Counted from the first letter of the stretch, positions 49,089-58,552 are shown. The stretch is 64,000 nucleotides of DNA from Clostridiales bacterium (GCA_004556755.1 SFFW01000001.1:62001-126000), one strand, 5' to 3'. The notes: generated from the sequence alone by a model not told the origin. Numbers and translations: made by a program.

Positions 49089-49787
49089 TTAATACGGGCA
49101 GGAGTCCTCCCCCAGCACCTCTCTCAGCTTCAAAAGCGCACGCTTTTCGATCCTCGACACATACGATCTGCTTATCCCGCACATTTCCGCTGTTTCCTTC
49201 TGCGTTTTCGGCAACGCATTTTCAAGCCCGTAGCGCATTTTAATTACCGCCGCTTCACGTTCCGTCAGCACCGTGTCGACGTAGCTTCGCAGCTTCCGGC
49301 ATATCTCATAGGTCCCTATCGTATCGCAAAGCTCGTCGTCCTGTGCAATAACGTCCATGAGCGACAGGCTGTTTCCCTCGCTGTCGGTGTCGAGTGCGTC
49401 GGACAGGCTCACGTCACTCGACGACTTTTTCCTGCTTCGGAAGTACATCAGTATCTCGTTTTCGCAGCAGCGGCTTGCATATGTCGCAAGCCGCACGCCT
49501 TTTTCGGGTCTGTATGTATTTATCCCCTTGATAAGTCCTATCGTTCCGATTGAAATGAGATCGTCCATGTCCTCCCCCTGCGTATAATACTTCTTGATAA
49601 TGTGGCTCACAAGCCGCATATTATGCTCTACAAGCGTATTTCGCGCCTCAACATCTCCCTCCGCCCATCTTTCAAGGCACTTGCGTTCCTCCTCGGCGGA
49701 CAGTGGGTTCGGAAACGAGCCGTTCGGCGAAAGTCGCAGCATCAAAAGCGTTCCGCCTATCAGAAGCAAAAGTGCGGATTCCAGCAT
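49089..49787 (-). CDS. sigK: RNA polymerase sporulation sigma factor, pro-sigma-K
   Basis: 232 residues. Hydrophobic pro-sequence (about 1-22, LESALLLLIGGTLLMLRLS), then sigma-70 regions: RNTLVEHNMRLVSHIIKKY, DMDDLISIGTIGLIKGI, KGVRLATYASRCCENEILMY (region 2) and ISRSYVSRIEKRALLKL (region 4). Sequence features match SigK (FPNPLSAEEE after the pro-sequence) rather than SigE. The reading frame is uninterrupted; no skin-type element splits it. GGAGG lies eight bases before the ATG at 49787. Activation needs an M50 protease such as the one at 6109-6690. Confidence 0.92.
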   Translation of the reverse strand: MLESALLLLIGGTLLMLRLSPNGSFPNPLSAEEERKCLERWAEGDVEARNTLVEHNMRLVSHIIKKYYTQGEDMDDLISIGTIGLIKGINTYRPEKGVRLATYASRCCENEILMYFRSRKKSSSDVSLSDALDTDSEGNSLSLMDVIAQDDELCDTIGTYEICRKLRSYVDTVLTEREAAVIKMRYGLENALPKTQKETAEMCGISRSYVSRIEKRALLKLREVLGEDSCPY

Positions 49788-49904
49788 ATTCATCACCTCC
49801 GTATCAGCCTATTCCGGCGCTGTATGTCCCGATTCTTTAAGTTATTCTTGCAAAAATGCCCGCACGGAGATACAATGGTTTAAAACTTTTGAGGGGGAAA
49901 AGTA

Positions 49905-50294
49905 ATGCACACACCCGATGATCTGTTTTACCACGATCACGGCGACGGGATCATCCACTGCCACGAGCATAAGCCCGCTTCCGATATTCAGGATCACGAG
50001 GCGCACGAGCATCCGCACCACAATCATCCGCACAGCCACGAAAGCACCAAGGCGGTCGTGAACCGTCTTTCGAGAGCGATAGGACATTTGGAGTCCGTTA
50101 AGCGCATGGTCGAAAGCGGACGTGACTGCACCGACGTTCTTATTCAGCTTGCGGCGGTCAGGTCGGCGCTCAACAGCACGGCGAAGGTCATACTCAAGGA
50201 TCACCTTGAGCATTGCATAACCGATGCGGTCGAGTCCGGTGAGGCAGAGCGGATAAACGAGCTTAATGCGGCGATAGACAAGTACATTAACTGA
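49905..50294 (+). CDS. CsoR/FrmR family metal-sensing repressor with His-rich tail
   Basis: 129 residues. An unusual N-terminus (about 1-45) is rich in His (DHGDGIIHCHEHKP, HEAHEHPHHNHPHSHE), then the CsoR-like four-helix domain (NRLSRAIGHLESVKRMVESG, RDCTDVLIQLAAVRSALN, LKDHLEHCI) with the Cys-His-Cys copper ligands of CsoR. The His tail suggests Ni, Zn or Cu binding and storage. No efflux pump is adjacent, so its target is elsewhere. Monocistronic with its own terminator. Confidence 0.92.
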   Translation: MHTPDDLFYHDHGDGIIHCHEHKPASDIQDHEAHEHPHHNHPHSHESTKAVVNRLSRAIGHLESVKRMVESGRDCTDVLIQLAAVRSALNSTAKVILKDHLEHCITDAVESGEAERINELNAAIDKYIN

Positions 50295-50303
50295 TATCGA
50301 AAA

Positions 50304-50337
50304 ACGGCGGCACATCGTGCCGCCGTCGCTCTTTTTT
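50304..50337 (+). terminator. Terminator of the CsoR-like gene
   Basis: Ten-base arms ACGGCGGCAC / GTGCCGCCGT around ATC, then CGCTC and TTTTTT. Confidence 0.85.
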
Positions 50338-50343
50338 AGTGCT

Positions 50344-50377
50344 AAAAAAGCTGCACAGCCTTCGCTGTGCAGCTTTT
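50344..50377 (-). terminator. Terminator of ftsZ
   Basis: Thirteen-base arms AAAAGCTGCACAG / CTGTGCAGCTTTT, T-run on the minus strand, directly after the ftsZ stop. Confidence 0.9.
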
Positions 50378-50381
50378 AAGC

Positions 50382-51515
50382 TTACTTGGTGTTGAATATT
50401 TTGAAGATGCTGTCGAAGGGATCCTCCTCACCGCTTGCTGCGGGAGAGGGTTCTTGCTTCTTCTCCGCCTTCTCTGCCGCTGCGGTGTAAAGACCCTGGG
50501 GTCTTTCACGGGCAGGCTCAGCCTTTGCCTGTACGGGAGCGGATGCGGTATTTGCGGGAGCCTCCTCAAAGCCGGTGGCAATGACGGTGACTCTGATCTC
50601 GTCCTGCATGGACTCGTCGAAGGTTGCACCGAAGATGATGTTTGCATCGGGGTGAGCTGCCTCCTGAACGAGGTTTGCTGCTGCTTCGACGTCCTCAAGA
50701 CCCATATCCTCGGAGCCGGTGATGTTGATCAGCACACCGTGTGCGCCGTTGATGGAGGTCTCCATAAGCGGGCTTGCGACTGCCATGCGGGCTGCGTCCT
50801 CAGCCTTGCCCTTGCCTGCCGCACGACCGACGCCCATGTGAGCGAAGCCTGCGTTCTTCATGATGCAGGTGACGTCCGCAAAGTCGAGGTTAATGAAGCC
50901 GGTGTTCTTTATAAGATCGGAGATGCTGGTGACTGCCTGACGCAGAACGTCATCGGCGATCTCGAATGCGTTTGCGAGGGTGACCTTCTGATCGGTGGCG
51001 TACTTCAGACGGTCGTTGGGGATGATAAGGAGGGAGTCGACTCTGCCGAGCATTTCCTTGATACCCGCATTTGCCTGATCCATGCGGCGTTTGCCTTCAA
51101 ACTTGAAGGGCTTGGTCACTACGCCGACGGTGAGGATGCCTGCTTCACGGGCGATGTCCGCAACGGTGGGAGCAGCGCCGGTGCCTGTGCCGCCGCCCAT
51201 ACCGGCGGTGATGAACACCATGTCCGCATCCTCCATCGCCTTGGCGATGTTGTTGCGGCTTTCCTCAGCGCTCTTCTTACCGATTTCGGGATCGGAGCCT
51301 GCGCCCTGACCATGGGTCAGCTTTTCACCGATCTGAATCTTCTGATCGGCGTTGGAAACGGCAAGAGCCTGCTTATCGGTGTTGACTGCGATAAACTCAA
51401 CGCCCTGAGTTCCGCTCTTAACCATTCTGTTGACAACATTGTTGCCTGCGCCGCCGATACCGACGACTTTTATAGTAACCACATTTTCGGGGCCAAGATC
51501 GGCTTTGAAATCCAT
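50382..51515 (-). CDS. ftsZ: Cell division protein FtsZ
   Basis: 377-residue tubulin-like GTPase forming the division ring. Features: KVVGIGGAGNNVVNRM, the tubulin signature GGGTGTGAAP, NAGIKEML, and NFADVTCIMKN-like T7 loop; C-terminal low-complexity linker and conserved tail DPFDSIFKIF. It is the last gene of the dcw cluster and has a private promoter. No ftsA is next to it. Confidence 0.98.
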   Translation of the reverse strand: MDFKADLGPENVVTIKVVGIGGAGNNVVNRMVKSGTQGVEFIAVNTDKQALAVSNADQKIQIGEKLTHGQGAGSDPEIGKKSAEESRNNIAKAMEDADMVFITAGMGGGTGTGAAPTVADIAREAGILTVGVVTKPFKFEGKRRMDQANAGIKEMLGRVDSLLIIPNDRLKYATDQKVTLANAFEIADDVLRQAVTSISDLIKNTGFINLDFADVTCIMKNAGFAHMGVGRAAGKGKAEDAARMAVASPLMETSINGAHGVLINITGSEDMGLEDVEAAANLVQEAAHPDANIIFGATFDESMQDEIRVTVIATGFEEAPANTASAPVQAKAEPARERPQGLYTAAAEKAEKKQEPSPAASGEEDPFDSIFKIFNTK

Positions 51516-51585
51516 TTTAGTTCCTCCAGTATTTTTTATTTAAAGAAGATGGCACCTGCCATTGTCATATTTTGCGGTATGATAC

Positions 51586-51614
51586 ATTTTATAACGATTT
51601 TCCTTGCAGGTCAA
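51586..51614 (-). promoter_or_regulatory. Promoter of ftsZ
   Basis: TTGACC (51609-51614), 17-base spacer, TAAAAT (51586-51591) on the minus strand, in the gap between ftsQ and ftsZ. Confidence 0.78.
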
Positions 51615-51657
51615 TACATTTTTCCTCTGTTATGTAAACAAAGTTTTAAATATAATG

Positions 51658-52431
51658 TTAATTCGGATTAAAAACGACCTTATTTGAGTCCGAAAGGTCA
51701 AGCGTTCCGGAGTCGTCGGAGCTAAGCTTGCCTATCGCCGAGAGCAGCTTTGCGAACTTGTACTCGGTATCGTCCTGCGCTCCGAACTTCACCGTAAAGC
51801 GGTTTTGGTACTCAATTTGCGGGTTTTGCGGATCGCTCACGTCGATCGCCGTGACGTCGGTCTCAAGTCCCCTGCCCTTTATCTGCTCAAGGATCTGAAG
51901 CAGGTACTCAAGCCTGTCCTTCTCGCCGTCGGGAACGGAGATGTTGTCTCCGACCGCCGCTTTGTCAACGGTGATACCCTCGATCTCCGCAAGCTGCAAA
52001 GGGTCGTCCGCATCGACGGTGCCGAGGAATTTTCCGCTTTGGCTCACAGACCACAGCGTCCCGTCAACGTTCACGCTCGCTACAGCTCTGCTTTCCTCGA
52101 CGACTATCGTACACTCGTTCGGCAGTCCCCTGCTGATGCTCACGGAATCGACATACGGCAGCTTTACGACCACTCGGCTTCCGGCGGATATGCGGTTTAT
52201 GAAGAACAGATTATCTCCGATCTGAATGCCGGAAGCCTCGATTATTTCCTTGTCACTGTAAATTGAGTTGCCCTCGACGTTTATGACCGAGATTTTAAAA
52301 AATATGCTCATCGCAAGTATTATTACCACAATGACAAGGAAAAATGTGAGCGGTCGGTTGCTTTTTCGTTTTCTCACGGAAGCGCCGGGATCCGACGGGC
52401 GCTTCGTGTAATAGCTGTTGGTATCACTCAT
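51658..52431 (-). CDS. ftsQ: Cell division protein FtsQ/DivIB
   Basis: 257 residues: basic cytoplasmic tail (KRPSDPGASVRKRKSNRP), one membrane helix (about 29-48), then POTRA (ISVINVEGNSIYSDKEIIEAS) and FtsQ beta domain. DivIB stabilises FtsL/DivIC in the divisome. ATG 52431 lies five bases after the murA stop; longer starts overlap murA. Position after murA fits the Firmicutes cluster. Confidence 0.9.
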   Translation of the reverse strand: MSDTNSYYTKRPSDPGASVRKRKSNRPLTFFLVIVVIILAMSIFFKISVINVEGNSIYSDKEIIEASGIQIGDNLFFINRISAGSRVVVKLPYVDSVSISRGLPNECTIVVEESRAVASVNVDGTLWSVSQSGKFLGTVDADDPLQLAEIEGITVDKAAVGDNISVPDGEKDRLEYLLQILEQIKGRGLETDVTAIDVSDPQNPQIEYQNRFTVKFGAQDDTEYKFAKLLSAIGKLSSDDSGTLDLSDSNKVVFNPN

Positions 52432-52435
52432 AAAT

Positions 52436-53686
52436 TCAAATCTCCATGTAAATATCGGCGCCGAGAGAGCGCAGTCTCCCGTCAAGATTTTCATAGCCTC
52501 GGACTATATGTCCGCCGTCGATTATCATACTCTCGCCCTCCGCCGACAATGCAGCGATGACGGCAGCGGCGCCGCCCCGCAGGTCGGTCGCCGACGCTAC
52601 GGCACCGAAAAGACTTCGCACGCCCCAAAGCTGAGCTTCCCTGCCGTTTACGGTTATGTCCGCACCGAAGCGTGCAAGCTCGGCTGTGTGAGCAAAGCGC
52701 TTGTCGAAAACGGTTTCGCTGAACACTGTTTTGCCGGAGGCACGCAGGAGCGCCGCCATAAGCAGCGGCTGTGCGTCGGTCGGAAATCCCGGATAAGGCT
52801 CGGTAACGATCCTGCCGGGGGAACTCAGCTTCCCGTCGGAAGTGAGCCTTACGCTTCGCTTTCCGCTTATTATATCACAGCCTGCGGCGTTTAGGAAGTG
52901 TCTTACCGGGGAAAATTGCGATGGATCGACGCCACGCAGCTCGATATCCCCGCCCGCTGCCGCCGCTGCGCACAAAAATGTCGATGCAGCTATTCTGTCC
53001 GGCATCACACGGTGTCCGACGTGGCGCTCGGCAGCAAAGCCGCAGATCGTTATTTTTGACGTTCCCGCTCCGCTTATGTATGCGCCGAGCTTTCGCAGAT
53101 ACTCCTGCAGATCGACGATCTCCGGCTCCCTTGCCGCACCCGTTATCGTGGTCGTACCTTCGGCGGCACAGGCGGCTATCATTGTGTTTTCCGTTGCGCC
53201 TACGCTCGGATACGGCAGATTTATGACGCTGCCGCAAAGCCGATTTGCACGGCAGACTATCGTGCAGCCGTCCTCCTCCACCTCTGCGCCCAGCGCTTCA
53301 AGCGCCGACAGGTGCATATCCACGGGGCGCTCCCCAAGCTTGCAGCCGCCGGGTCTGGTCAGACGCACCTCGCCGCAGCGTGCAAGAAGCGCTCCCATGA
53401 AAAGTACGGACGACCGCATGGTCTCCATCATTTCCCTGGGAATCTCACACGAGGTCACGGCGCTTGAATCTATGTATACGTCGTTGTCACGCTGCTCCGC
53501 CACACAGCCGAGCTGCCGCAGGATGCGCAGAGACGCATCGACGTCGCTGAGCCTCGGAACGTTAATAAGCTCCGTAACGGCAGGCGTTAATACGGATGCG
53601 GCAAGTATAGGCAGCGCAGCATTCTTCGATCCCTGCACAAAGCAGGCTCCTTCAAGGCGTTTCCCGCCACTGATATGCCATATTGC
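52436..53686 (-). CDS. murA: UDP-N-acetylglucosamine 1-carboxyvinyltransferase
   Basis: First committed step of peptidoglycan synthesis. 416 residues: GSKNAALPILAASVLTP, RPGGCKLGERPVDMHL with the catalytic Cys (fosfomycin target), and two inverse alpha-beta domains. Its ATG directly follows a seven-T run of an attenuator-like hairpin (see separate entry). It lies between murG and ftsQ, where murB or murC is often found. Confidence 0.96.
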   Translation of the reverse strand, partial: AIWHISGGKRLEGACFVQGSKNAALPILAASVLTPAVTELINVPRLSDVDASLRILRQLGCVAEQRDNDVYIDSSAVTSCEIPREMMETMRSSVLFMGALLARCGEVRLTRPGGCKLGERPVDMHLSALEALGAEVEEDGCTIVCRANRLCGSVINLPYPSVGATENTMIAACAAEGTTTITGAAREPEIVDLQEYLRKLGAYISGAGTSKITICGFAAERHVGHRVMPDRIAASTFLCAAAAAGGDIELRGVDPSQFSPVRHFLNAAGCDIISGKRSVRLTSDGKLSSPGRIVTEPYPGFPTDAQPLLMAALLRASGKTVFSETVFDKRFAHTAELARFGADITVNGREAQLWGVRSLFGAVASATDLRGGAAAVIAALSAEGESMIIDGGHIVRGYENLDGRLRSLGADIYMEI

Positions 53687-53752
53687 CATAAAAAAACCTC
53701 GCAAACAAAAAGACTGAAATCAGCCCATTCTATGCTGCAAGGTTCTTTTATG
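53687..53752 (-). promoter_or_regulatory. Attenuator-like hairpin between murG and murA
   Basis: On the minus strand AACCTTGCA (about 53745-53737) can pair with TGCGAGGTT, followed by TTTTTT that runs into the murA ATG. The stem would also bury the GAGG ribosome site. A smaller inner hairpin (GGCTGA/TCAGTC) sits in the loop. Possible control of murA expression; no ligand or protein known. Confidence 0.5.
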
Positions 53753-54877
53753 TTATTTGCGTCCGCACATCTCCAGCAGCTTTTCAATTATGGTTGCCGT
53801 TGCGTCGTTCACCGCAAGCTTTGCCATCGAGTCCGACATGGCGCACAGCTCATTTTCATCGCCGAGGATGCTTCTGACCTCACCGAGAAGGGTTTCCGCA
53901 GTGAGACCCGCTTCCTCAAAAAGCTTTGCGCCGCCTGCATTTTCGACGACCTTTGCGTTTTTGTACTGGTGGTTGTTCGTCACATTCGGCGACGGCACAA
54001 ACACCGTCGGCTTATGCATATATGTAAGCTCCGATATGGTCGATGCTCCCGCCCTGCAAAGCACGAGGTCGGCAGCTGCCATGACCCTCGGCATATCGTA
54101 GATGTACTCTCTGACCTCCATGCCGTACTTTTCGTGATCGGGAGCGGTCTCGGAGAGCTTTGCCTCCATTTCGGCATAGCCGTCGCTGCCTGCCGAGTGT
54201 ATGAGCCTGAAGCCGGGATCTTTGCCCGCAAGCTCAATAAACCTGCACATGATCTCGTTCATCTTTGAAGCGCCGAGCGAACCCCAGACCGAGACCACAA
54301 GCCTCTCGCCGCTGGGGATCCCAAGCTCCTCTCTTGCCGAGCGCTTGGTGCAGCGTCCGAACTCGCCCCTGACGGGCGTTCCCGTGACGACTGCCTTTCC
54401 CGGCTGCTTATAGTATTTCTTGCTCTCCTCGAAGCCGACCATTATCACGTCGACGACCTCGCTGAGCATTTTTGTCGTAAGCCCCGGAACGGCATTGCTC
54501 TCATGCACCGCCGTCGGGATGCCAAGCTCGGACGCTGCTTTAAGCACGGGATAGCAGACGTATCCGCCCGTACCGAGTACAACGTCCGGCGCAAAGGAAC
54601 GCAGGATCTTCTTTGCCTTGTGCTTGCCTCTGAACACGTTTACCAGCGCCTTGACATTGTGGCACATCGCCTTCGGGCTGCGGCTGCGGCGCAGACTGTT
54701 CACTCTGAGCGTGATTATATCGTAGCCGCTCCTCGGAACGAGGTCCTGCTCCATATTGAAATCGGCGCCGACAAAGAGTATGCCGCAGTCGGGCATAAGC
54801 TCTCTGAGCCGTCCGGCGACTGCAAGCGCCGGATTTATGTGTCCTGCCGTACCGCCGCAGGCAAACAGAAAATTCAT
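53753..54877 (-). CDS. murG: UDP-GlcNAc:lipid I N-acetylglucosaminyltransferase
   Basis: Makes lipid II at the inner membrane face. 374 residues, GT-B fold: FACGGTAGHINPALAVAG (GGTxGHxxP), VHESNAVPGLTTKML, SVWGSLGASKMNE, CRAGASTISELTYMHKPTVFVP. Start at ATG 54877. It follows ftsW closely. Confidence 0.96.
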   Translation of the reverse strand: MNFLFACGGTAGHINPALAVAGRLRELMPDCGILFVGADFNMEQDLVPRSGYDIITLRVNSLRRSRSPKAMCHNVKALVNVFRGKHKAKKILRSFAPDVVLGTGGYVCYPVLKAASELGIPTAVHESNAVPGLTTKMLSEVVDVIMVGFEESKKYYKQPGKAVVTGTPVRGEFGRCTKRSAREELGIPSGERLVVSVWGSLGASKMNEIMCRFIELAGKDPGFRLIHSAGSDGYAEMEAKLSETAPDHEKYGMEVREYIYDMPRVMAAADLVLCRAGASTISELTYMHKPTVFVPSPNVTNNHQYKNAKVVENAGGAKLFEEAGLTAETLLGEVRSILGDENELCAMSDSMAKLAVNDATATIIEKLLEMCGRK

Positions 54878-54895
54878 ACGTTTCACCACTGTAAT

Positions 54896-56053
54896 TTATA
54901 TTTTTGCGGGAATACTCCTCGATGCACTCAAGACTATCCCCATCTCCGCCATTTGGATCAGAAGCGCCGTGCCTCCGTAGCTGAAAAACGGCAGCGATAT
55001 GCCGGTACACGGCACAAGGTTCGTGACGACCGCAACGTTGAGTATAACTTGGATCGCAAGCAGCGTTGTAATGCCGGAGCAGACGAGAAACGAGTACCTG
55101 TCCGGGCAGCGCATGGCTATCATATAGCCTCTCATTATGAGCAGCGCAAACAGCACAAGTATCAGCACGGCGCCGATAAAGCCGAGTTCCTCGCACACCA
55201 CGGAGAATATAAAGTCGTTATGCTCCTCCGGCAGATAAAGGTACTTTTGTCTGCTTTGTCCGATGCCAAGCCCCGAAAGTCCGCCGGAGCCTATCGTGTA
55301 CAGCGACTGGACAATCTGATATCCCTCGTCCGAGGTGGAGGAAAACGGGTCCCGCCATGTCATGATCCTCGTTGACGCATACGGAAACATCGTCAGCAGA
55401 ACGGCGATCGCACCGCCGGATATGAGTCCCGCAGCGACGAACCACACGAGCCTTGCACCGCCGAGAAATATCATAACTCCGCCGATGGCGACAATGATTA
55501 TCGAAGCCGAAAAGTGCGGTTCAAGCACCAAAAGTGCAACGATCACGAGCAAAATCGCCGCAAACGGCAGTATTCCGTAGCGAAAGGTTTTCATCTTGCC
55601 TCGGTTCTTGCATATAAGCACCGAGAACGACAGTATGACCGCAAGCTTTGCGATCTCCGACGGCTGCAAGGTAAGGCTTCCGACGCCTATCCACCGTCTT
55701 GCACCGTTTGCATCCACGCCGATAAGCGGGACCAAAAGCAGCAGCACAAGCGCAGCTATAAGCAGCGGCATTGAAAATCTGCGGTAGAAGCCCATCGGCA
55801 TACGGGAACACAGCAGCATTGCACCTGTGCCCAGTGCGGCAAAGGCAAGCTGTCTTATAAAATAATATGTAGGGCTTCCGCCCGTTACGTTTGCCGGATC
55901 GTAGTATGCTCTGGCGAAGCTCGCCGACAGCACCATTATGACTCCCGTCAGGAGCAGAAGCATGACCAGCACGAAAAAGCTCGTGTCAAAGCGCTTTCGC
56001 TCCTTTTTATCTTTCGTTTCCGATTCGATGAGTCTTGCGGTGCCGTACTGCAT
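54896..56053 (-). CDS. ftsW: SEDS-family peptidoglycan polymerase FtsW (SpoVE-like)
   Basis: 385 residues, about ten membrane helices. Conserved PLIGVDANGARRWI, LQPSEIAKL, FSASIIIVAIGGV, GYQIVQSLYTIGSGGL, VCEELGFIGA, GISLPFFSYGG. SEDS glycosyltransferase working with the PBP at 58553-60877. In spore formers the same position is used by SpoVE. AAGGAGG precedes the ATG. Confidence 0.95.
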   Translation of the reverse strand: MQYGTARLIESETKDKKERKRFDTSFFVLVMLLLLTGVIMVLSASFARAYYDPANVTGGSPTYYFIRQLAFAALGTGAMLLCSRMPMGFYRRFSMPLLIAALVLLLLVPLIGVDANGARRWIGVGSLTLQPSEIAKLAVILSFSVLICKNRGKMKTFRYGILPFAAILLVIVALLVLEPHFSASIIIVAIGGVMIFLGGARLVWFVAAGLISGGAIAVLLTMFPYASTRIMTWRDPFSSTSDEGYQIVQSLYTIGSGGLSGLGIGQSRQKYLYLPEEHNDFIFSVVCEELGFIGAVLILVLFALLIMRGYMIAMRCPDRYSFLVCSGITTLLAIQVILNVAVVTNLVPCTGISLPFFSYGGTALLIQMAEMGIVLSASRSIPAKI

Positions 56054-56070
56054 ACACCCGCCTCCTTATA

Positions 56071-57087
56071 TCAGCCGATCTGGAAACGATTATATATTCC
56101 TACAAATGAAATTATTGCAAAAACAAGGGACACGGAGGTAAAAAGAACGAACAGCTCCTTCTCGCTCCACTTTTTGCCCGTCCATCCTCCCATTTCAAGG
56201 TGGTGGTGGAAGGGCGCCATTTTAAACACACGCTTGCCGTGAGTAAGCTTAAAGTAGGTGACCTGGATTATGTCGGACAGCGTTTCCCAAATGTAGACGA
56301 TGCCGAGGGTTATGAGAATAAGCGGCATGTCGTAGGTAAACGCAAGCGCCGCAATTGCACCGCCGAGGAACAGCGATCCCGTGTCGCCCATGAAAACCTT
56401 TGCCGGGTTGAAGTTGTAGACCAAAAAGCCCATCAGTCCGCCGAGCATCGCCGATGCAAAAATGCCCATTGCAAGGTATCTTTGACCCGCATAGAATGTC
56501 ACGGTCACGAAGAAGAAGCAGACCGGGAGCGAGGTCCCAGTTGCCAGTCCGTCAACGCCGTCGGTGATATTCACGGCGTTTACCGTGCCGACGATAATGA
56601 AGGCCGCAAGCGCAAAGTACAGCGCTTCGGGAATGTAGAGCTCAACGTTCCAGAACGGAACATACAGCGTCGTTCTGATATATCCCAGCTTGCGCAGCAG
56701 CAGTACAAATGCAAGCGCCGCAACGAGCTGCAGCAGGAATTTTGCCTTTGCGCTTAGTCCGAGATTTGTTTTCTTGCGCAGCTTCTCCCAGTCGTCGAGG
56801 AAGCCTATCGCACCGAAAACGAGCGCAAACAGCAGAACGAATATATGCGCAAAGTCCCCGTCAAGCATCGGCTTAAAGCCGACGCTCAGGCAGGCAACCG
56901 TGATGCCGGCAATGAAGATAACGCCGCCCATCGTCGGGGTACCCGTCTTCCCCATGTGCCATGTGGGGCCGTTTGTTTTTATCTCCTGCCCCGCCTTTAT
57001 CTTTCTTAGCCAAGGGATGTAAACCTTGCCGACGGCAACCGCAACGGCAAATGAAATCAAAAACGCAAGTATCAGACTCAATGTCAT
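56071..57087 (-). CDS. mraY: Phospho-N-acetylmuramoyl-pentapeptide transferase
   Basis: Makes lipid I from UDP-MurNAc-pentapeptide and undecaprenyl phosphate. 338 residues, about ten helices: HMGKTGTPTMGGVIFI, GFLDDWEKLRKKTNLGLSAK (catalytic Asp pair), NITDGVDGLATGTS, and APFHHHLEMGGW. Between murE and ftsW; the usual murD is missing. Confidence 0.97.
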   Translation of the reverse strand: MTLSLILAFLISFAVAVAVGKVYIPWLRKIKAGQEIKTNGPTWHMGKTGTPTMGGVIFIAGITVACLSVGFKPMLDGDFAHIFVLLFALVFGAIGFLDDWEKLRKKTNLGLSAKAKFLLQLVAALAFVLLLRKLGYIRTTLYVPFWNVELYIPEALYFALAAFIIVGTVNAVNITDGVDGLATGTSLPVCFFFVTVTFYAGQRYLAMGIFASAMLGGLMGFLVYNFNPAKVFMGDTGSLFLGGAIAALAFTYDMPLILITLGIVYIWETLSDIIQVTYFKLTHGKRVFKMAPFHHHLEMGGWTGKKWSEKELFVLFTSVSLVFAIISFVGIYNRFQIG

Positions 57088-57092
57088 GTCGT

Positions 57093-58535
57093 TTACCTCT
57101 TCTCTATATGTTCTGCCACGATCTCTCTTTCGTCCATGTGATGCTTCTCGTGTCCGACGACTTGATAGTCCTCATGTCCTTTTCCGGCAAGCAGGATAAC
57201 GTCGTGCGGACGGTGATTGTCTATCGCCCAGCGTATCGCATCGGGTCTGTCGCAGATCACCGTGTACGGGGTGTCGCTCCCGCTCATGCCGACGACTATC
57301 TCATCGATGATGCTCTGCGGCTCCTCGGTTCGGGGATTGTCGCTCGTAACGATCACGAAATCTGCATATTTTGCGGCGACCGCCCCCATGATGGGGCGCT
57401 TGGTGCGGTCTCTGTCACCGCCGCAGCCGAACAGCGCCACAAGCCGACCCTCGTCGTTTATACGCAGCGCCTTGAGAGCATTTTCGAGCGCATCGGGGGT
57501 GTGGGAATAGTCGATGACTATCGTGTAATCGCCGTCCGTCGGCACAAGCTCCATTCTGCCCTTGACGCCCTTTGCGCTGCCGACGGCATCGGCGCAGTCG
57601 GAAAGACTTATTCCGAGGGCAAGCCCTGCCGACATCACGCACAGTGCATTATAAACCGAAAACTTTCCCGGTATGCAGAGCTTGGTTTTGACCCGCTCGT
57701 TACCCGAAACGGCGTAAAACTCTATGCCGGAGGGCGAAAGCTTCACATCGTCGGCATAAAGCTCCGTGTTGTGAGCGTCGATCGCATAGCTGTGTATCTT
57801 GCAGGTCGCATCCTTCGTCATGGTTTCGCACCATGCATCGTCTGCGTTAAAGCAGCCGTCTGTGCACATACGGAAAAGCTTCGCCTTCGCCTTGGCGTAC
57901 TCCTCCATCGTCCCGTGGAAGTCGAGATGATCCTGTGTCAGATTGGTGAAGATGCCGACGTCGAAGTGAATGCCCGCAACTCTGTCAAGGGAAAGTGAGT
58001 GCGAGGAGACCTCCATCACGACATGGGTACAGCCGGAGTCCGCCATCTCCCTGAAAAGGCGCTGAAGCTCAAGGCTTTCGGGGGTCGTGCGCTCGGAGTG
58101 CAGAAACTCAGAGCCTATCATATTGCCGTTCGTGCCGATAAGCCCCACCTTGGCGTCAAGCTTTGACTCCAAAAGGTGCTTTAAAAGATAGGTCGTGGTC
58201 GTTTTTCCGTTTGTTCCGGTCACGCCGACGATCGTCATCTCGCTTGCCGGGTCGCCGTAGAACTCACGCCCCGCCAAAGCGAGCGCAAGGCGGCTGTCGG
58301 AGCTTAGCGCATAGGCAATGTCGGCATCGGGCTTTTCCTGGCACAGTATTGCCGAGGCACCGGCTTCGATCGCAGCGGGTATGTACTTATGCCCGTCGAA
58401 CTCAAAGCCCTTTATCGCCACGAAGAGGTCACCGGGCTTGACGGCTCTTGAGTCGTAGCTAATGCCCGTGATCTCGGTCTCGCCGCCTTTAAGCTCCTCA
58501 AGCTTAACGTCCTTTACGATTTCGGATAGCTTCAT
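57093..58535 (-). CDS. murE: UDP-MurNAc-L-Ala-D-Glu ligase (diaminopimelate type)
   Basis: 480 residues: DSRAVKPGDLFVAIKGFEFD, ATPase loop GVTGTNGKTTTTYLLKHLLE, GTNGNMIGSEFLHSERTTPE, HLDFHGTMEEYAKAKA, and VTSDNPRTEEP. The DNPR motif points to meso-diaminopimelate as the added residue, as usual in Clostridia. GAGG nine bases before the ATG at 58535. Confidence 0.96.
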   Translation of the reverse strand: MKLSEIVKDVKLEELKGGETEITGISYDSRAVKPGDLFVAIKGFEFDGHKYIPAAIEAGASAILCQEKPDADIAYALSSDSRLALALAGREFYGDPASEMTIVGVTGTNGKTTTTYLLKHLLESKLDAKVGLIGTNGNMIGSEFLHSERTTPESLELQRLFREMADSGCTHVVMEVSSHSLSLDRVAGIHFDVGIFTNLTQDHLDFHGTMEEYAKAKAKLFRMCTDGCFNADDAWCETMTKDATCKIHSYAIDAHNTELYADDVKLSPSGIEFYAVSGNERVKTKLCIPGKFSVYNALCVMSAGLALGISLSDCADAVGSAKGVKGRMELVPTDGDYTIVIDYSHTPDALENALKALRINDEGRLVALFGCGGDRDRTKRPIMGAVAAKYADFVIVTSDNPRTEEPQSIIDEIVVGMSGSDTPYTVICDRPDAIRWAIDNHRPHDVILLAGKGHEDYQVVGHEKHHMDEREIVAEHIEKR

Positions 58536-58552
58536 ATGTTTATCCTCTGTTT

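Noticed and set aside
49089..49787. Skin-like element splitting sigK
   Set aside because: The sigK frame is continuous from pro-sequence to region 4.
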